Below are positions 37,797 through 49,510 of a stretch of 64,000 bases of DNA, piece by piece. Within the stretch, counting starts at the first letter, position 1. Every line of letters begins with the position of its first letter. Source of the DNA: Podocnemis expansa (lineage: Eukaryota > Chordata > Testudines > Podocnemididae). The stretch covers positions 16,112,954-16,176,953 of the forward strand of contig ML682007.1 in the NCBI GenBank assembly GCA_007922195.1, given 5' to 3'. A model generated the notes under the pieces. That model saw only the letters and a program-made list of their open reading frames with translations. It made no database searches and was not told the origin of the DNA. The position numbers and the translations under genes are program-made.

Positions 37797-38274
37797 CAAG
37801 AGAGTGGCCAAACTGCACCTCGGGAGCCACATGCGGCTCTTGAGTGAGAAATTAGGGGTCCCGGAAGAATGTCAGCAAATCAGTTTAGGAAAGCAGCCCC
37901 AGCCTAGGAATTCAGAAGGGGGTCAGGACAGTGAAGAGAAGTGATAGTATGGTCAGGGATGGTGGGGAGAAGCGTGATATGGTTGGAGATTTAAAAGACT
38001 CACTACTAGCCTAAAGTCTTCTACATCGAGCAACAGCTAAGTTTTTACTGTATAGGCCTAATTTTCATGGTAACCTTAAGTAATTTTTAGAATCTGACAT
38101 TACTAGGATCAATATTTGCCCTCTTTTTACAATAAAATTGAAGTATGCAATGAATTTTAAACTTAGTAATTTTGGAGCAGGTACAAGTATATGGCTACAT
38201 GCCTCAGTGCAGCTCTTGAAGGTTTCATAATCAACTTGTGGGGGTCTCGAGTTCCATAAGTTTAGCCACCCCTG
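37797..38274. mobile_element. Non-autonomous hAT element with perfect 8-bp target duplication
   Basis: CCATATAG flanks both ends (37789-37796 and 38275-38282). The left end CAAGAGTGGCCAAACT matches the right end, whose reverse complement is CAGGGGTGGCTAAACT. The interior contains GGGAGCCACATGCGGCTCTT and its partner GCAGCTCTTGAAGG. The 478-bp copy carries no transposase. Confidence 0.92.
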
Positions 38275-38282
38275 CCATATAG

Positions 38283-39980
38283 ATTGCCCACACTACTACA
38301 GCCTCAGGCAACCTTACACCTCACCCTCTTCCAGAAGAAGCACTGGAATGGTTACCTTTATGGCACAGAGCTCACTGAATGCTTTTAAAAAAGAAAAAAG
38401 ATCACACAGATACGAGTTCTCAGTCCAGCAAGCAATCTGACAGGACACAGCATCTTCAAGTGCATTATCAGGTCTGTTTTCTTGCAATGCTTCTAGGATT
38501 CAGACAAGTTGCTGTGGCTTCCTGCATTCGAGATTGGGGCTCTGCCATAATATTGCTTCAGTTGGATGCTAAGACTAATTTCTGCTCCACAGACTAAAGA
38601 AATGTGCTCTCGGCTGGATGGCCTTAGAATTGCCCACAGCTGCGGGTTACCCCTGGTGCAGAAAGTAAAGGCACCTTCCACCAAAAAGCAGCGCATCCAT
38701 TCATTGAGGAAGTACACATTTCAGTTCAGTTGAATCTCATCAGAAGAGAGTCTTATAATAATGTTCTGGCAGATGATAAATGCTTTGGAGATAGTCACAA
38801 AGATTTAGATGGGTCCATTCAGTGGAACTCTGGCTGCTTCCAAAAAAAAAAAAAAATTAGATAACTGCAATTATTTGCATTTTCCAGCTGAGTTACCCCT
38901 GAACCACTCTTTAGGACCAGAAGCAATCAGAAGCAGACATCTGGCAGACCACTCTTGCTAGCCAGAAATTTACAGAAGGGAACAAGCTATAAAGTCATGC
39001 CACTCCTGCTGTTATAATTAAGGTTCTGTCAGCCAGCTGCACAACAGGGCAAGTTCATTCAGGGATGTCTTTAGAATACCCATCCCCACCCTTATTCTAT
39101 CCCCTTTTCATTTCCACTACCCACTGTACATGTATCACGGCTTCAGTCTTCCACTTAGAAGACAGGACAGCACCCCAGTTATCCACTGACCTAGATGCTG
39201 GCAGACAGGATCAGACTAATGGTTCATCTACTACAGTATCTTGTGTCTCTGACAGCTGCCAGATGGTTCTCGAAAGGAAGGTACAAGAATCCTGAAATTG
39301 GCAAGTACAGAATAACTTGCCCACAAAACTTTCTTCCCACCCCCAGACAGTTAAAGATTGGCCATTTGTCCTGATGCATGAAGGTCCTCTTTCTGATTCT
39401 TTTTTTTTCTAATAGTTTAATTCTATCTAAATGGTGAATATTCAAATAATCTATAAAAGCATACCAACTTTTTTGAACCCCTCTAGGCTTCATTGATGCC
39501 ATGTGGCAATGGAGTTCCACAGGCTAACATCACACAGTGTATAAAATATTTTTTTTATTATCAGACTTAGATTAGTAGCCTTCCAAATCCCCCAACAGTC
39601 CTTTTTATTCACTGAATGGGCACCAGTTCTTGATAATCCAGCATGATATCATAAGACATTCTTCCCACTCCTGCAACACGCTCACTGCTGCTACTGTCAA
39701 ACATGCTGTTAGCTCACTCAGTACCTGTCATCCCAATAACTTGAGAGGCTGAGGCTGAGACTCAAACAGAAGCTCCCTTGCATTGTAGTTCAGAAATCTG
39801 CTGCTAAGTTTCACATCAGATTCCCCACCACCATTTATTTTTACTAATCATACTAATTTTGGGCTTATTTTCTTTCATCTCTGCTAAAATGACTACACAA
39901 AAAATTTAGGTCAAAATTTTGTACTGATTTAGGTCTCATACAACCCCACTGAGGTCAGAATTGACCCTAAAGCACAATAA
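38283..39980. other. Gene-free intronic stretch
   Basis: No exon. A15 at 38842-38856. The 98-codon minus-strand frame at 39224-39520 shows no domain. Confidence 0.45.
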
Positions 39981-40234
39981 TCATAGAAGTAAGGGAGTGG
40001 AAGGACCTCAAAAAGGTCTTTTAGTCCAATTGCCTGAAATCAACAGGATAAAGCACCATGTAGACCACCCCTGACAGGTGTTTGTCTAACTTATTCTTAA
40101 AAATCTCCAATGACAGATTCCACAGCTTTCTCATATAGTTTAATCCAATGCTTCACTACCATGGCAGTTTCCAAACTAAATGCCCTTACTGTGATGTCCA
40201 ACCTAAAATGCCCTTACTGTAATTTAAGCCCACT

Positions 40235-40646
40235 GGCCATGTCTACACTAGAGGGCTCAGGTAAGCAGACTTAATAAGGTCAACTTTATTAAGTCAACTT
40301 AGAAAGGCCCTATTTGTTTAAGTCAACTTTATAAAGTCAACTTAACCTAGGGGACCCATTTAAAGTCAACTTAATAAAGTTGACTTTAAATGTGTCCCCT
40401 GGCTTAAGTCAACTTTATACAGTCGACTTAAATGGCTCTCCTGGCTGAAGTCAACTTTATTAAGTCGACTTTAATGGCCACATTTTGTTACGGTGACTTA
40501 ATAAAGCTGACTTAACTCTTACAGTCAACTTTAAGTGTGACAGTTATTAAAGCAACTTAAGCAAGTGCATAAGTCTACTTAATGAACTCCAAATGTGGCC
40601 AGGGAGTTGCTTAAGTCGACTTAAGCCTACAGTGTAGACATGACAA
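40235..40646. mobile_element. MITE inside CR1, interior of iterated GTCAACTTTATTAAGTCGAC motifs
   Basis: Ends GGCCATGTCTACACT and, reverse-complemented, TTGTCATGTCTACACT. The roughly 400-bp interior is made largely of TTAAGTCAACTTTA-type units in both orientations (for example around 40280, 40325, 40365, 40410, 40450 and 40615), so it can fold on itself at many points. It sits within a CR1 copy. Confidence 0.85.
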
Positions 40647-40975
40647 AGATAAGAATCAATGGTTATTTAAAGAGAATTTTTTCTCCCTCATCCTTATAAA
40701 AACCTTTATGAGCTAGAAAAAACTTATCCCCCTCCCAGTTCTCTCTTCACCAGACTAAACATACATATTTTTTTTTTCAATCGGCCCTCACATTTTCTAA
40801 ACTTTTAATAATTTCTGTTGCTCTTCTCTGTACTTTCTCCAGTTTATCCACATCTTCCCTAAAATGTGGTGTCCAGAACCAGACAATACCCTGGTTCTGG
40901 CCTAATCTGCGTGGAGCAGATGAATTAAAATAGAGCTAAAGAATTACTTCTTGTGTCTTGCTTGCAACACTCATA

Positions 40976-41286
40976 GGCTAGTCTGTGTCTACACTCGGCT
41001 TTGCCTAGTTTGAACTAAGAAATTACTTAGTTCAAACTAAGCAAAGGTTAGTTTGAACTAGTTAGTTCAAATGGTTGGTTGAATTTTAGTTTAAACTAGC
41101 GTGATGTAGACGCCTTAGTTCAGACTTAAAGTTTGAACTAAGCAGTTGGTTCCAACTAAAAAGCACAACTAGTTCAAACTATCTTTTTAGTGCAAACTAA
41201 AAAGCCGCGGTTAGTTGGAACTAACTGGGAACTGCTTAGTTCCGACTAAGGAAGTCCAAACTAAGCTTTCTGATTTAGACATAGCC
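40976..41286. mobile_element. MITE inside CR1, interior of iterated TTAGTTCAAACTA motifs
   Basis: Left end GGCTAGTCTGTGTCTACAC; the right end reverse-complements to GGCTATGTCTAAATC. Flanking ATA at 40973-40975 and 41287-41289 is a possible 3-bp target duplication. The interior alternates AGTTTGAACTA and its complement TAGTTCAAACT. The CR1 text resumes at once on the right. Confidence 0.85.
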
Positions 41287-41460
41287 ATACTGATACATGG
41301 CAGAATGTTTTCTTTTTTTGCAACAGGATTACACTGTTGACTCATATTTAGCTTCTGAGGCATTATCATCACCAGATCCCTTTCCACAGTACTCCTTCGT
41401 AGACAATCATGTCCCACGACAACTGAGAGTTCCTTCCTATTACCTCCCTACAGTGTTCCC

Positions 41461-42662
41461 TGCATCCTTTCAGCAACATCACATGAATTCTCTAGGGTCA
41501 CCCCCATAAGTCTTGTATTTGCCTGATATAAATGTCCAGCCATTCTAAGTGTCTTTTAGTTCAAAGTGGTTCCCAGTGCAAAGCTCACATCACAGTATTC
41601 AAATAGCTCATTAAGGCCACAGCCCCCAAAAAACTGTTTTTAAAGGATGTATTTAAGTGCTTATTTTAAAATGACTTGATTAAATTAGAAAGACAAGTCC
41701 TGCAACCCAGGCACAAGGGAATTAGGGACACACTAGGAAGATTCAAGTGATATCTGAATGGCTTGTTTCTCAAACAAAGTTTATTTTTATTAAAGTAGTG
41801 TAATTGCCAAACAAGAGCTTCAACATGGGACAGTGTCTCAGTGCTGTACATTCCCTAAGATCATGAAAAGCAGATGAACTAGCAAAACTAAAGAAATGTG
41901 GTAATGGAGGGGTTGGGTCTCTCAAGAGCACTGCCAAATTAACCATCTCAGATATTTCTAATGAATATCTAACACTAGTGCACATGTTCATGAGCCAGTA
42001 AAGAGATACAAAATGAGAATTGTTGCTTATATTCTGATAGTGATGCTAGGCCCCTATCATGCTTCTGATTTTAAGGTCAAGGCATATGATTGTAGAGTCC
42101 TACAACACAGCTGCTGACTTAGGATCCCAAAGCACATAAAAAGCAGAGTACAAAAGGTTTTCTCTTTCATTTTAAAATCAGTTGAATACTTAGGAAAGAT
42201 ATGGGATTGACAGCCCAAAAACCTGAAGTCAGCCATCTTCAGGCTATTTACAGAATGGTGCCTGGTATAGACTTCACTATGCTCAGTTACTGAAATACCA
42301 GGCCTAGAGATGAGCATGCTCTCTTCTTGCAAATAGGTTTCTTCACCAGCTATGTCATCAAAACTCAAATACAAGCATTTAGTGTTCTGCATCGTGTTTG
42401 AATGAATTTAATGGTTTGATGCCAGGTGTTAACAAGTTATTGCTTCCTCAAGACAGTGGAAGCTGCATCTGGTTCTTATCTGCCTGAGCACTGTGTTCAG
42501 CCAGATTCATCGCTGTTCTACATAAACAAAGCAAAGGTACAAGGATGATCTCCTTCCTCCTTTTCTGACCTTTCCCACCTTTTGCACAGTAGTATTTATC
42601 AAGACCTCCAGTCAGAATAATTTATCACATCTAATCCTAAATTATTTGCAACTGAAACACTG
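41461..42662. other. Gene-free intronic stretch
   Basis: No exon recognised. The 111-codon minus-strand frame at 42057-42392 has no identifiable domain. Confidence 0.45.
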
Positions 42663-42753
42663 TCAATACTTAAATTTGTTAGTCTCTAAGTGCCATGCGA
42701 CTCATCGCTGCTTTTGCTGAACTAGACTAACACGGCTGCCCCTTTGGAACTTG
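42663..42753 (+). mobile_element. 3' fragment of the Penelope-like repeat seen at 11470
   Basis: TTGTTAGTCTCTAAGTGCCA leads into a 41-bp segment (42713-42753) identical to 11574-11614 and containing ACTAACACGGCTGCCCC. The hammerhead-like core is absent (5'-truncated). Confidence 0.7.
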
Positions 42754-44469
42754 TCAACATTTAGCATCTAATATGTTTGCAGGCTTTTCTTAGTATAGGA
42801 GAACCAGAACTCTCCATTAATACTTTAACATAGAGCTCTTGCAAAACAAAGGCACTGTCAAAACTCTAGTCATGCCTCACAAGTATAACTATCCAAACTG
42901 CACTATTCACTTCAGGATGGCAGCTTTGACATTTTATTTTCTATTACTCACCTCAAACTGTGGAATGACACATCCAAATTTAGAGGAAGGTATATAGGGA
43001 CTATCTAAAGTTTAGTGCACTGTTACCAAGAATGACATCATGCCATCACTCCTGAAGTAGGTTTTATCACAGATTTCAATGCATAGCTCTACTTTTAAAA
43101 TCAAAAGGCATGACACAATATTAGCGTCCAATTATGCAAATGTCCTGATCTCTCTTACTTTAATGATACACTTAGCACTAAAATGATAATACCTCTCTGG
43201 ACTTTAAGGACATTCACAGCCTTTCAGGATGAGGTTCTTTTGCAATAAATGCTGGTCAAAAGCCATGCTACCATTGTGTTTCCTTACTTTATTTTTAAGA
43301 ATTAAGTCCTGGGTAGAAAAGTGAGAGTACCACAACTGAAACCTGTGATGAAAGCAAAATTTTGATCAAGAAGCACTGAAACTGTGAAACCTCGTGTGTC
43401 ATTTATTAAATATCATTTGTAATAGATTTATGCAGCTAGCTGCACAGACAGGGCTCATGGACATCATTGCTTCTATAGATATAAACAAAGCATGGGAGGT
43501 GTTTTATTAACTCTGAAAACTCCAAGACAAAGTTTGAAAGAGGCTGGTAATGCATCTTCCTCCACCTCTAAACCAGCCTTCAAAAACTCAGCAGCAAACA
43601 TCCATAATTATGAGCCAAGTGCACAATTGTTCTATCTGCAAACTCACAGAATCCAATTAGCTTTCAAGATTCCCACACTTTCCTGACCAAGCTTTGTAAT
43701 TTCCACAAACTCCAGGGATGATACCACTAACTGCCTGGGATTTCTGTTACTGTTTGTTTATTGGACAAATGAGTCTCACTTCAATGTCCCTGCATTATAA
43801 TGAGTTTCAAGAACATGGTCCACTGGGAACATTCACACAAGTCCAGGAGATTATTTAAAATCCCATTTCAGGGCATCATCATGGGGTTAATGCCCATCCT
43901 GCTTAGAGCTAATACAGCAGCAATGAAATATAATGTGCCCTACAATACTTTACTTATTTTTGCTGAGAAGTCCAGGCATGTATAGATCTATGAGCTTTTA
44001 AAGTTGCTGTTCCAATGACAAAACACACACAAGGGAGATAACAGCCTCTCTCTCTCCATTAACACTTTATTGTTATTCACAGAATACAGATTGGGACAGA
44101 TTCAAATGCAGGAAAGCCACAGTAATTTGTTCACCCATTTAGAAGACTTAAATAATAACTGTGTTTTATGATTGCACGGGGGGGGGGGGGGGGCGGAGGA
44201 ACGGAACCAAACCAAACAGCGTAAAGTGAAACCTGAGAGATTTGTTGTTCTCAGGGTTTCATTTTGGTTAGTTTTCTAATCAAAAACATCTGCATTAGTA
44301 TAGCATTAACAAAGTTGTGTCTACATATGTTATCTAACAGCTCACTTACTGCAAATCAATATGTGGAGAAAGAGGTTCAAAAACACAATAAAAGGCTGCA
44401 TATGAATTCTTTAAAACATAGATTAGAATAAAAGGACAATATCCAGGGAAGTTGTTGATCTATTTCAGG
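42754..44469. other. Gene-free intronic stretch
   Basis: No exon recognised. G16 at 44178-44193 is the only notable simple repeat. Confidence 0.45.
44178..44193. repeat. Poly(G) run, 16 bp
   Basis: Uninterrupted G16. Possible quadruplex former, and also a typical place for sequencing length error. Confidence 0.9.
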
Positions 44470-44489
44470 CATTGAGTGCCAATGATCAT

Positions 44490-44900
44490 GATTTTATTGC
44501 GAGTCTTGCAATAATTGCTGCTTTTCTTAAAGCCCGAGCTTTTGGACTCATGTGATTCCATCTATGAGAATCTCAGGTTTCATTCCAGAAACAGACCCAG
44601 ATAGTTGTATATCTGTATCATAAAACAACTTTCAATGGGAGTTTGGTGTTTTCTTTGCTAAGATAGATTTTACAGAAGTATTAGGTGTCTATCAGTATCT
44701 TTAGATACTTCAATAACTTTGTAAAATCTGCACCCCCACCCCCACAACCAATTTCTAGGCTTTGTGGTAACACTGAAAAGTTTAGAACCCTGAAAAACTT
44801 AAAAACCAGAGAGCAAACAAAGAGAGCCCAAAACACATTTTTAAAAAATTCATGATATTTTACACCAATCTCATCACTCTGGGGGCCTGACACTCACTTG
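44490..44900 (+). mobile_element. Unclassified interspersed repeat, copy 1
   Basis: CATGATTTTATTGCGAGTC, CTTAAAGCCCGAGCTTTTGG, ACTCATGTGATTCC and GAGAATCTCAGG appear near the left; TTCATGATATTTTACACCAA, TCTCATCACTCTGGGGGCC and TGACACTCAC near the right. The same blocks occur in the same order at 62590-62880. I know the pattern from sauropsid genomes but cannot name the family. Confidence 0.5.
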
Positions 44901-45974
44901 CAGCTGCTCATGCTGACACATGATAATTACATGTCATACAGGAGAGTCAGAGCTGTCAGGTGATATTTGTACAGGTAGTTTTCATGGGCTCTTGCTTTGC
45001 AGCCACAAAAAAAAAAAAAAACACCTACATGAAGAGACTTCAGGGACTCTAGCATAAGGCCACAATGTGAGGAGCTACTTCAGCAGAACAGAAGCAAAAG
45101 GAGGACAGGAGACATCCTCTCATTCCACACCTGTTTGAAATCCAATCAAAGTGTCATCTTTGCACTCACCTAAGCTCAAAGACTGGTGAAAACAGGCAGG
45201 GCTTTTTTCCATACTCCCAGCTGACAGCTGGCTGCAGAAAGTAACCCTGTTTAGAGGCACAGCACAGGCCCTATTCTCCTGGTATGGCCGAGAGCTCCTG
45301 AAGGGACACTGGGTCTTCCTGGAGCATAACACAGATCGCAGTGCTGATGTTGCAAGAGTGGCACCGCTCTACAGTTCCCCCTATGCAAGCCAAGCCTTCA
45401 GGGAACAATCCACTCCTGAACTTCCCAAGTGTGCAATCGCCAAGGAACACACTATCACCGGTCTGCACCCTGACCAGCAGTCTCAGCAGAGAGGCCACTG
45501 ATGGAAAGAGGCATAGAGACAGGCTAGCCTTCTCACTCTCAGTAGGTGGGGATGAAGTAGTGCACAGGGGAATTTAACTCTGGCACTGCCCACACTGCAT
45601 GTTTTCAGTGGATAAACAGAGGACTCCAGTTTCCAGAATGGTCACGCCAACAAATTTTACGACTTTCCACCACCACCAGCACCAAACTAACATTAAAAAC
45701 ATTCCAAAAAACCATGAGCTGCCCCTTAGTACTTAATACTTCATTTAGCAGGTTGACATCTCCTCAGAAGGGAAAAAACCAGATGCATGTAATGCCTATA
45801 TAAAAACATAAATACTAATAGTGTGTACACACATGGTCCCACAACCTACCCATTATATAGATAAAGCCTGTGTTAAAAAAAAAAATTGAATATCACATTT
45901 GTCACCATTACATTGTTTACTCTACTTGTGTGCTTTGCCCCTTCTCCCTACTTCAGTAAAATAGTCTCTATTTA
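44901..45974. other. Gene-free intronic stretch
   Basis: No exon. A15 at 45007-45021. Confidence 0.4.
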
Positions 45975-46085
45975 TTTAGGCTGTAAGCTCTTCATGGCAG
46001 GGACTGGCTGCTGTTCTGTGTTGTACTGCACCTGGCACAACTGGGCCCCCTTCTTTGTTGGTATTTACTCTCTACTGAACAAAAA
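45975..46085 (+). mobile_element. Retroposon 3' fragment (L3/CR1-clade-like), copy 1
   Basis: TTAGGCTGTAAGCTCTTCAT, GGCAGGGACTGGCTGCTG, TCTGTGTTGTACTGCACCTG and GCACAACTGGGCCCCC follow a known amniote repeat 3' end. A second copy is at 63073-63205. Confidence 0.55.
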
Positions 46086-47531
46086 CTAGTAATAATGGGC
46101 TTTGAGATCCTTGTATGACAAACAACTTCCCTCTCTTTTGATTTGGAACCTCCCTTCATTTCCATTGGTTATTTCCATGCTTGCACCATGTGACGTCTCT
46201 ACTAATTTGTTTCTACGCTTCAATAGCTATTTAAAGCCAAGGCAAAAGGATGGTTTTCACGATGCATCTGTGTTGGCCTTTCCCATTCCTTGTGGAACAG
46301 CACGACTGCAGCTGCTCTACGAAAACAAAACCTTTCAATCAGAGGAATTATGAACTCCTTCAAAATGTTTTCCCTCAAAAAAAAAAAAAATCATCTTCAC
46401 AATACAATGAGCAAAAAACCTACCAGACTAACTGTGTCAAATGATGATATTGACTCTAGCGGGCCTTTTATACTGTTATTTGAGAAGATGATATGGACTC
46501 AGTGTGTGAAACAATCAAAAAGAAACACCAGCCACCCTCAAATTTCTCCGGCTTTCAGGGATCTGTTCGGGACTGGGAATTCAGCCCAGATGCAGAAAGA
46601 TTTTCTTTTACTTGTGATGAAACTTTTGAGTGAGCTCATGTTCGTCTTCCAACAGATTTGAAGACAGCATTGGTTTGCTTTAGTAATACACAAAATCTGT
46701 GGCTCTAAGACAAGAGTCAAGCAACACCAGCATCTTCTGTTGAGGTTTTTTTTTTTTTTTTGAAATCCTGAACATCATTTGAACACATGGCCTGACTTCA
46801 TACGTATGAGTGATCACACACAGCTCTCACCGTAGTCATTGCAAGTCCAGACATTCCAAGCTCAGAAACAATGTTCATATGAACCCACTGGACACAAAAA
46901 CTATTTCATACCACACAAATCTGGTGTTAACCCAAATGGAGTTGGTGGGCCAAATTCATCCTTGGAGTGAAGTTACTGGCTTCAGCATCAGAAGTGTTTG
47001 GCTCCTAAAGGTCTACACTTACCCCTGTTGTGCTGCAAGAAGACACGCCTGGGGGGAAGGGATGAAGACGTTTCTGTCGTGCCACTCTGCCAAAGCTTAT
47101 TTATGGCAGAGGATATACAGGACCCCCACTAGTAGATATAGCCCCAAATCAGATGATCCGAGACCACCTTGAGATTTCTCCACTAAACACCACCCAGTTT
47201 TTGGGCTGTGCTGGTTGAGATGAGAAGCAGTCAAGAGTAATTCCCATTTCTGCTTTGGGCAGCTGTTGTCCTGTCTTATGCTATAAGAAACCTGAATAAA
47301 CCAGCTCTGCATCTGATCCTCTGTCTTTACATTGTGCTTCCTCCCTAAGCAAGGACCAGCAGCTCTTTACAACCAATTCTACATGCTGCAGGCACTTCTA
47401 AAGCAGCCCAGTGCACTGAGATCCAAGTTCAATGTTCTGTAATGTTCACAATAAATAGGAGTGCATGGATTTTGCCTCTCAGTTGTAATACTGAGTAAGG
47501 AGAAAAATATGGTTAAGACATCAGGACTCAG
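46086..47531. other. Gene-free intronic stretch
   Basis: No exon. T16 at 46746-46761. The frames of 83-123 codons at 46102-47172 overlap each other and carry no domain. Confidence 0.45.
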
Positions 47532-47640
47532 GAGATCAAGAGTTAGTTTCCAGTTCTGCCATCCCCTCCCCAGAGGAAATCACTCAGTCTGTTCCTGCAT
47601 TAATTCAGCTGTAAAACAGGACTGACGGGGCCATGCAGGT
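47532..47640 (+). mobile_element. SINE body fragment
   Basis: CTCAGGAGATCAAGAGTTAG, TTTCCAGTTCTGCCATC, AAATCACTCAGTCTGTTCC and CAGCTGTAAAACAGGACTGA follow tortoise- or MIR-type SINE order on the plus strand. A possible MITE left end (GGTACATCTACACTGC) follows at about 47681. Confidence 0.5.
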
Positions 47641-48689
47641 ACACAGAGGGATATACAGGAGTCGCTGGGGTTCCACCTACAAGGTACATCTACACTGCAT
47701 GATTTCCTTGGCAGTGTGTATAAGATGCACATGGGCAGCCTGCCTAGCACAGGTTTGAATAGCTGCATGAACAATGAGTAATGGCTTAGGTGAAGAGAGC
47801 ACAAACATGCCTGAAGAGTGTGGGTATGCGTGTGTACATACTCTACCTGGTTCTCTTCACTAAGCCATGCCTCCCAAGCACCCTCTTTTCTAACCATAGT
47901 GTGCTGCTGGAGTCTTTTCTTACTGCAGAAGGATTCTAGCAATGGGGAAAAGCTCTGCCAACTCCCTTTTGCCAGAACCTTCCCACACTCAAGGGAAAGA
48001 AAGTCAGGAGGAAGGCAGTGAGGAAAGCTCTGGCAGCATCTTATTGCTAAAGCCTTTCCCAGCTGCCTCCCCCACCAGAGCCCTTCAATGACCTGTGGCT
48101 ACAGGGATGCAGCTTGCTTTTCATTCTGGCTTGTAGCTATACATGCCAGTGCCGTGTAGGATACATATGGTAGAAGTAACCACAGGTATCATTAAAACCC
48201 AGAAGTCATGAACACACTTAAAATCTCTCCACTCATTAGACAGACAGACTCAGTTATCTTCTACATCTCAAAATCTGGCAACAGCTACACAATGCTGGGA
48301 GCCTCAAACAATCTCCACCATTCTGCACTGGCCTACGCATGCACACAGTGGTGGGAATGACTTCATGGTGCCTGAGCCTGGAATACAGCCAGGAGTCTTA
48401 TGCCTGCTTAGCATGCTGGTGCAAGTCCTTTCACCTCAGTCATGCAGTGAAGATAGGGAGAAAAATAAAAGAGGTTTTCATTGTTCAACAAGCTAACCTG
48501 TATCCTGTCACATTAACAGAAACCTCTGATCTGCTATCTGGGCCCTCTATTGCTGTGTCACACCTCTAGCAGCCCTCAGGACATACCTCCATCATTCAGG
48601 ACAATGGTATGAGTAGCACATGTTGGCAGTGCTGCCAATGTGCTGAGGGGATGAGATCTTTTGTTTCAAATGACATCTTCAGCGTCACT
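47641..48689. other. Gene-free intronic stretch
   Basis: No exon. The possible MITE left end at about 47681 has no recognised right end. Confidence 0.4.
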
Positions 48690-49510
48690 CTGCAGAGCTC
48701 TATCTGGGTGTATGAGGGGGTAGGCCTATCCCACACTCCAGAAGCTCCACCCTGTAAACTCTGCTGGGTGTGCTCCAAATGCTGCCCCAGCATAAAAGAG
48801 AGCAGCACAGCTCATTCTGGGCTGACTGGTGAGGAGGAAGGACACCCACGGGAGGATCCTGAGCAGGAGCTGCTTCATCCCCAGCCTGTGAGCAGGAGTG
48901 ATGCCAGAGATCTCACTATGTGTCAGATGTGACTGGGGAACTACTGGGAGACAAATGCCCAGGAGCCCACAGCTGCTGGAGACCTGTGAGAGGCTCACCA
49001 CAGCAAGCTGGATAGGAAATAGCCCAGGGGGCATGACAGGGAGGACCAGAGTTGTACAAGAACCAAATCAATGCGTTTTGGCCTGGATCCCGGTTGGCAT
49101 GTGGCTCCCCCCCCCCTTTGTCTATAGGGCTCTGGGTTGGAGCTCAATGGAGCAGGAGAGCCTCAGCCCCCTCTATCCAGGCACCACATCCTCTATAGAC
49201 AGCCCTGACTCCCCACTGCCTCGGTAGGCACTAGGCTGTGCTGCCTTGACCCAAGGAAAACCTACTGGCTCCATTACTTTCTCTGTAGCCACTAGACTGT
49301 GTTGCCCTGACTCCAGGGGCACACAGTGGCTTTGTATTGATTGTGTATTGACTCTGTAGCCAGTAGGCTAAGTTGCCCTGACCCAAGGAGCATGCAGCAA
49401 CTCTGTGACTAGTAGGCTGTCCTGCCTTGACACAGGGAGTTAAAGGATTGCAGTGGTACTCTCCATGCTTGTGCTCCCTGTATTTCTCCACCAGGGAGCA
49501 CTAGGAGGGC
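48690..49510. mobile_element. Probable LTR-type retroelement fragment with four degenerate tandem units
   Basis: A GC-richer block. Four related units of about 50-70 bp share ACTAGGCTGTGCTGCCTTGA-like text, at about 49229, 49289, 49360 and 49410. Text around CTCCACCAGGGAGCACTAGG and the tandem GTAGCC...TTGCCCTGAC units resembles turtle LTR sequence as I remember it. No paired LTRs, primer-binding site or target duplication were found. Frames on both strands here are not recognisable as retroviral proteins. Confidence 0.35.

Larger units (their letters stand above)
39981..41460 (-). mobile_element. CR1 LINE copy interrupted by two MITEs
   Basis: Three collinear blocks follow the reverse complement of a CR1. 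Block one is 39981-40234 (TCATAGAAGTAAGGGAG, CTTTTAGTCCAATTGCCTG, TCTCCAATGACAGATTCCAC). Block two is 40647-40975 (TTGCTCTTCTCTGTACTTTC, TCCAGTTTATCCACATC, GAATTACTTCTTGTGTCTTG). Block three is 41287 to about 41460 (TTTTTGCAACAGGATTACAC, ACTCATATTTAGCTTCTGAG, CAGATCCCTTTCCACAGTAC). Block one holds a small local duplication of ATGCCCTTACTGT (40188 and 40208 region). The right limit is approximate. No intact reading frame remains. Confidence 0.88.

Noticed and set aside
40235..40646. Tandem array that might be a CRISPR-like or satellite array
   Set aside because: Units are irregularly spaced, occur in both orientations and lie between MITE terminal repeats in a vertebrate genome.
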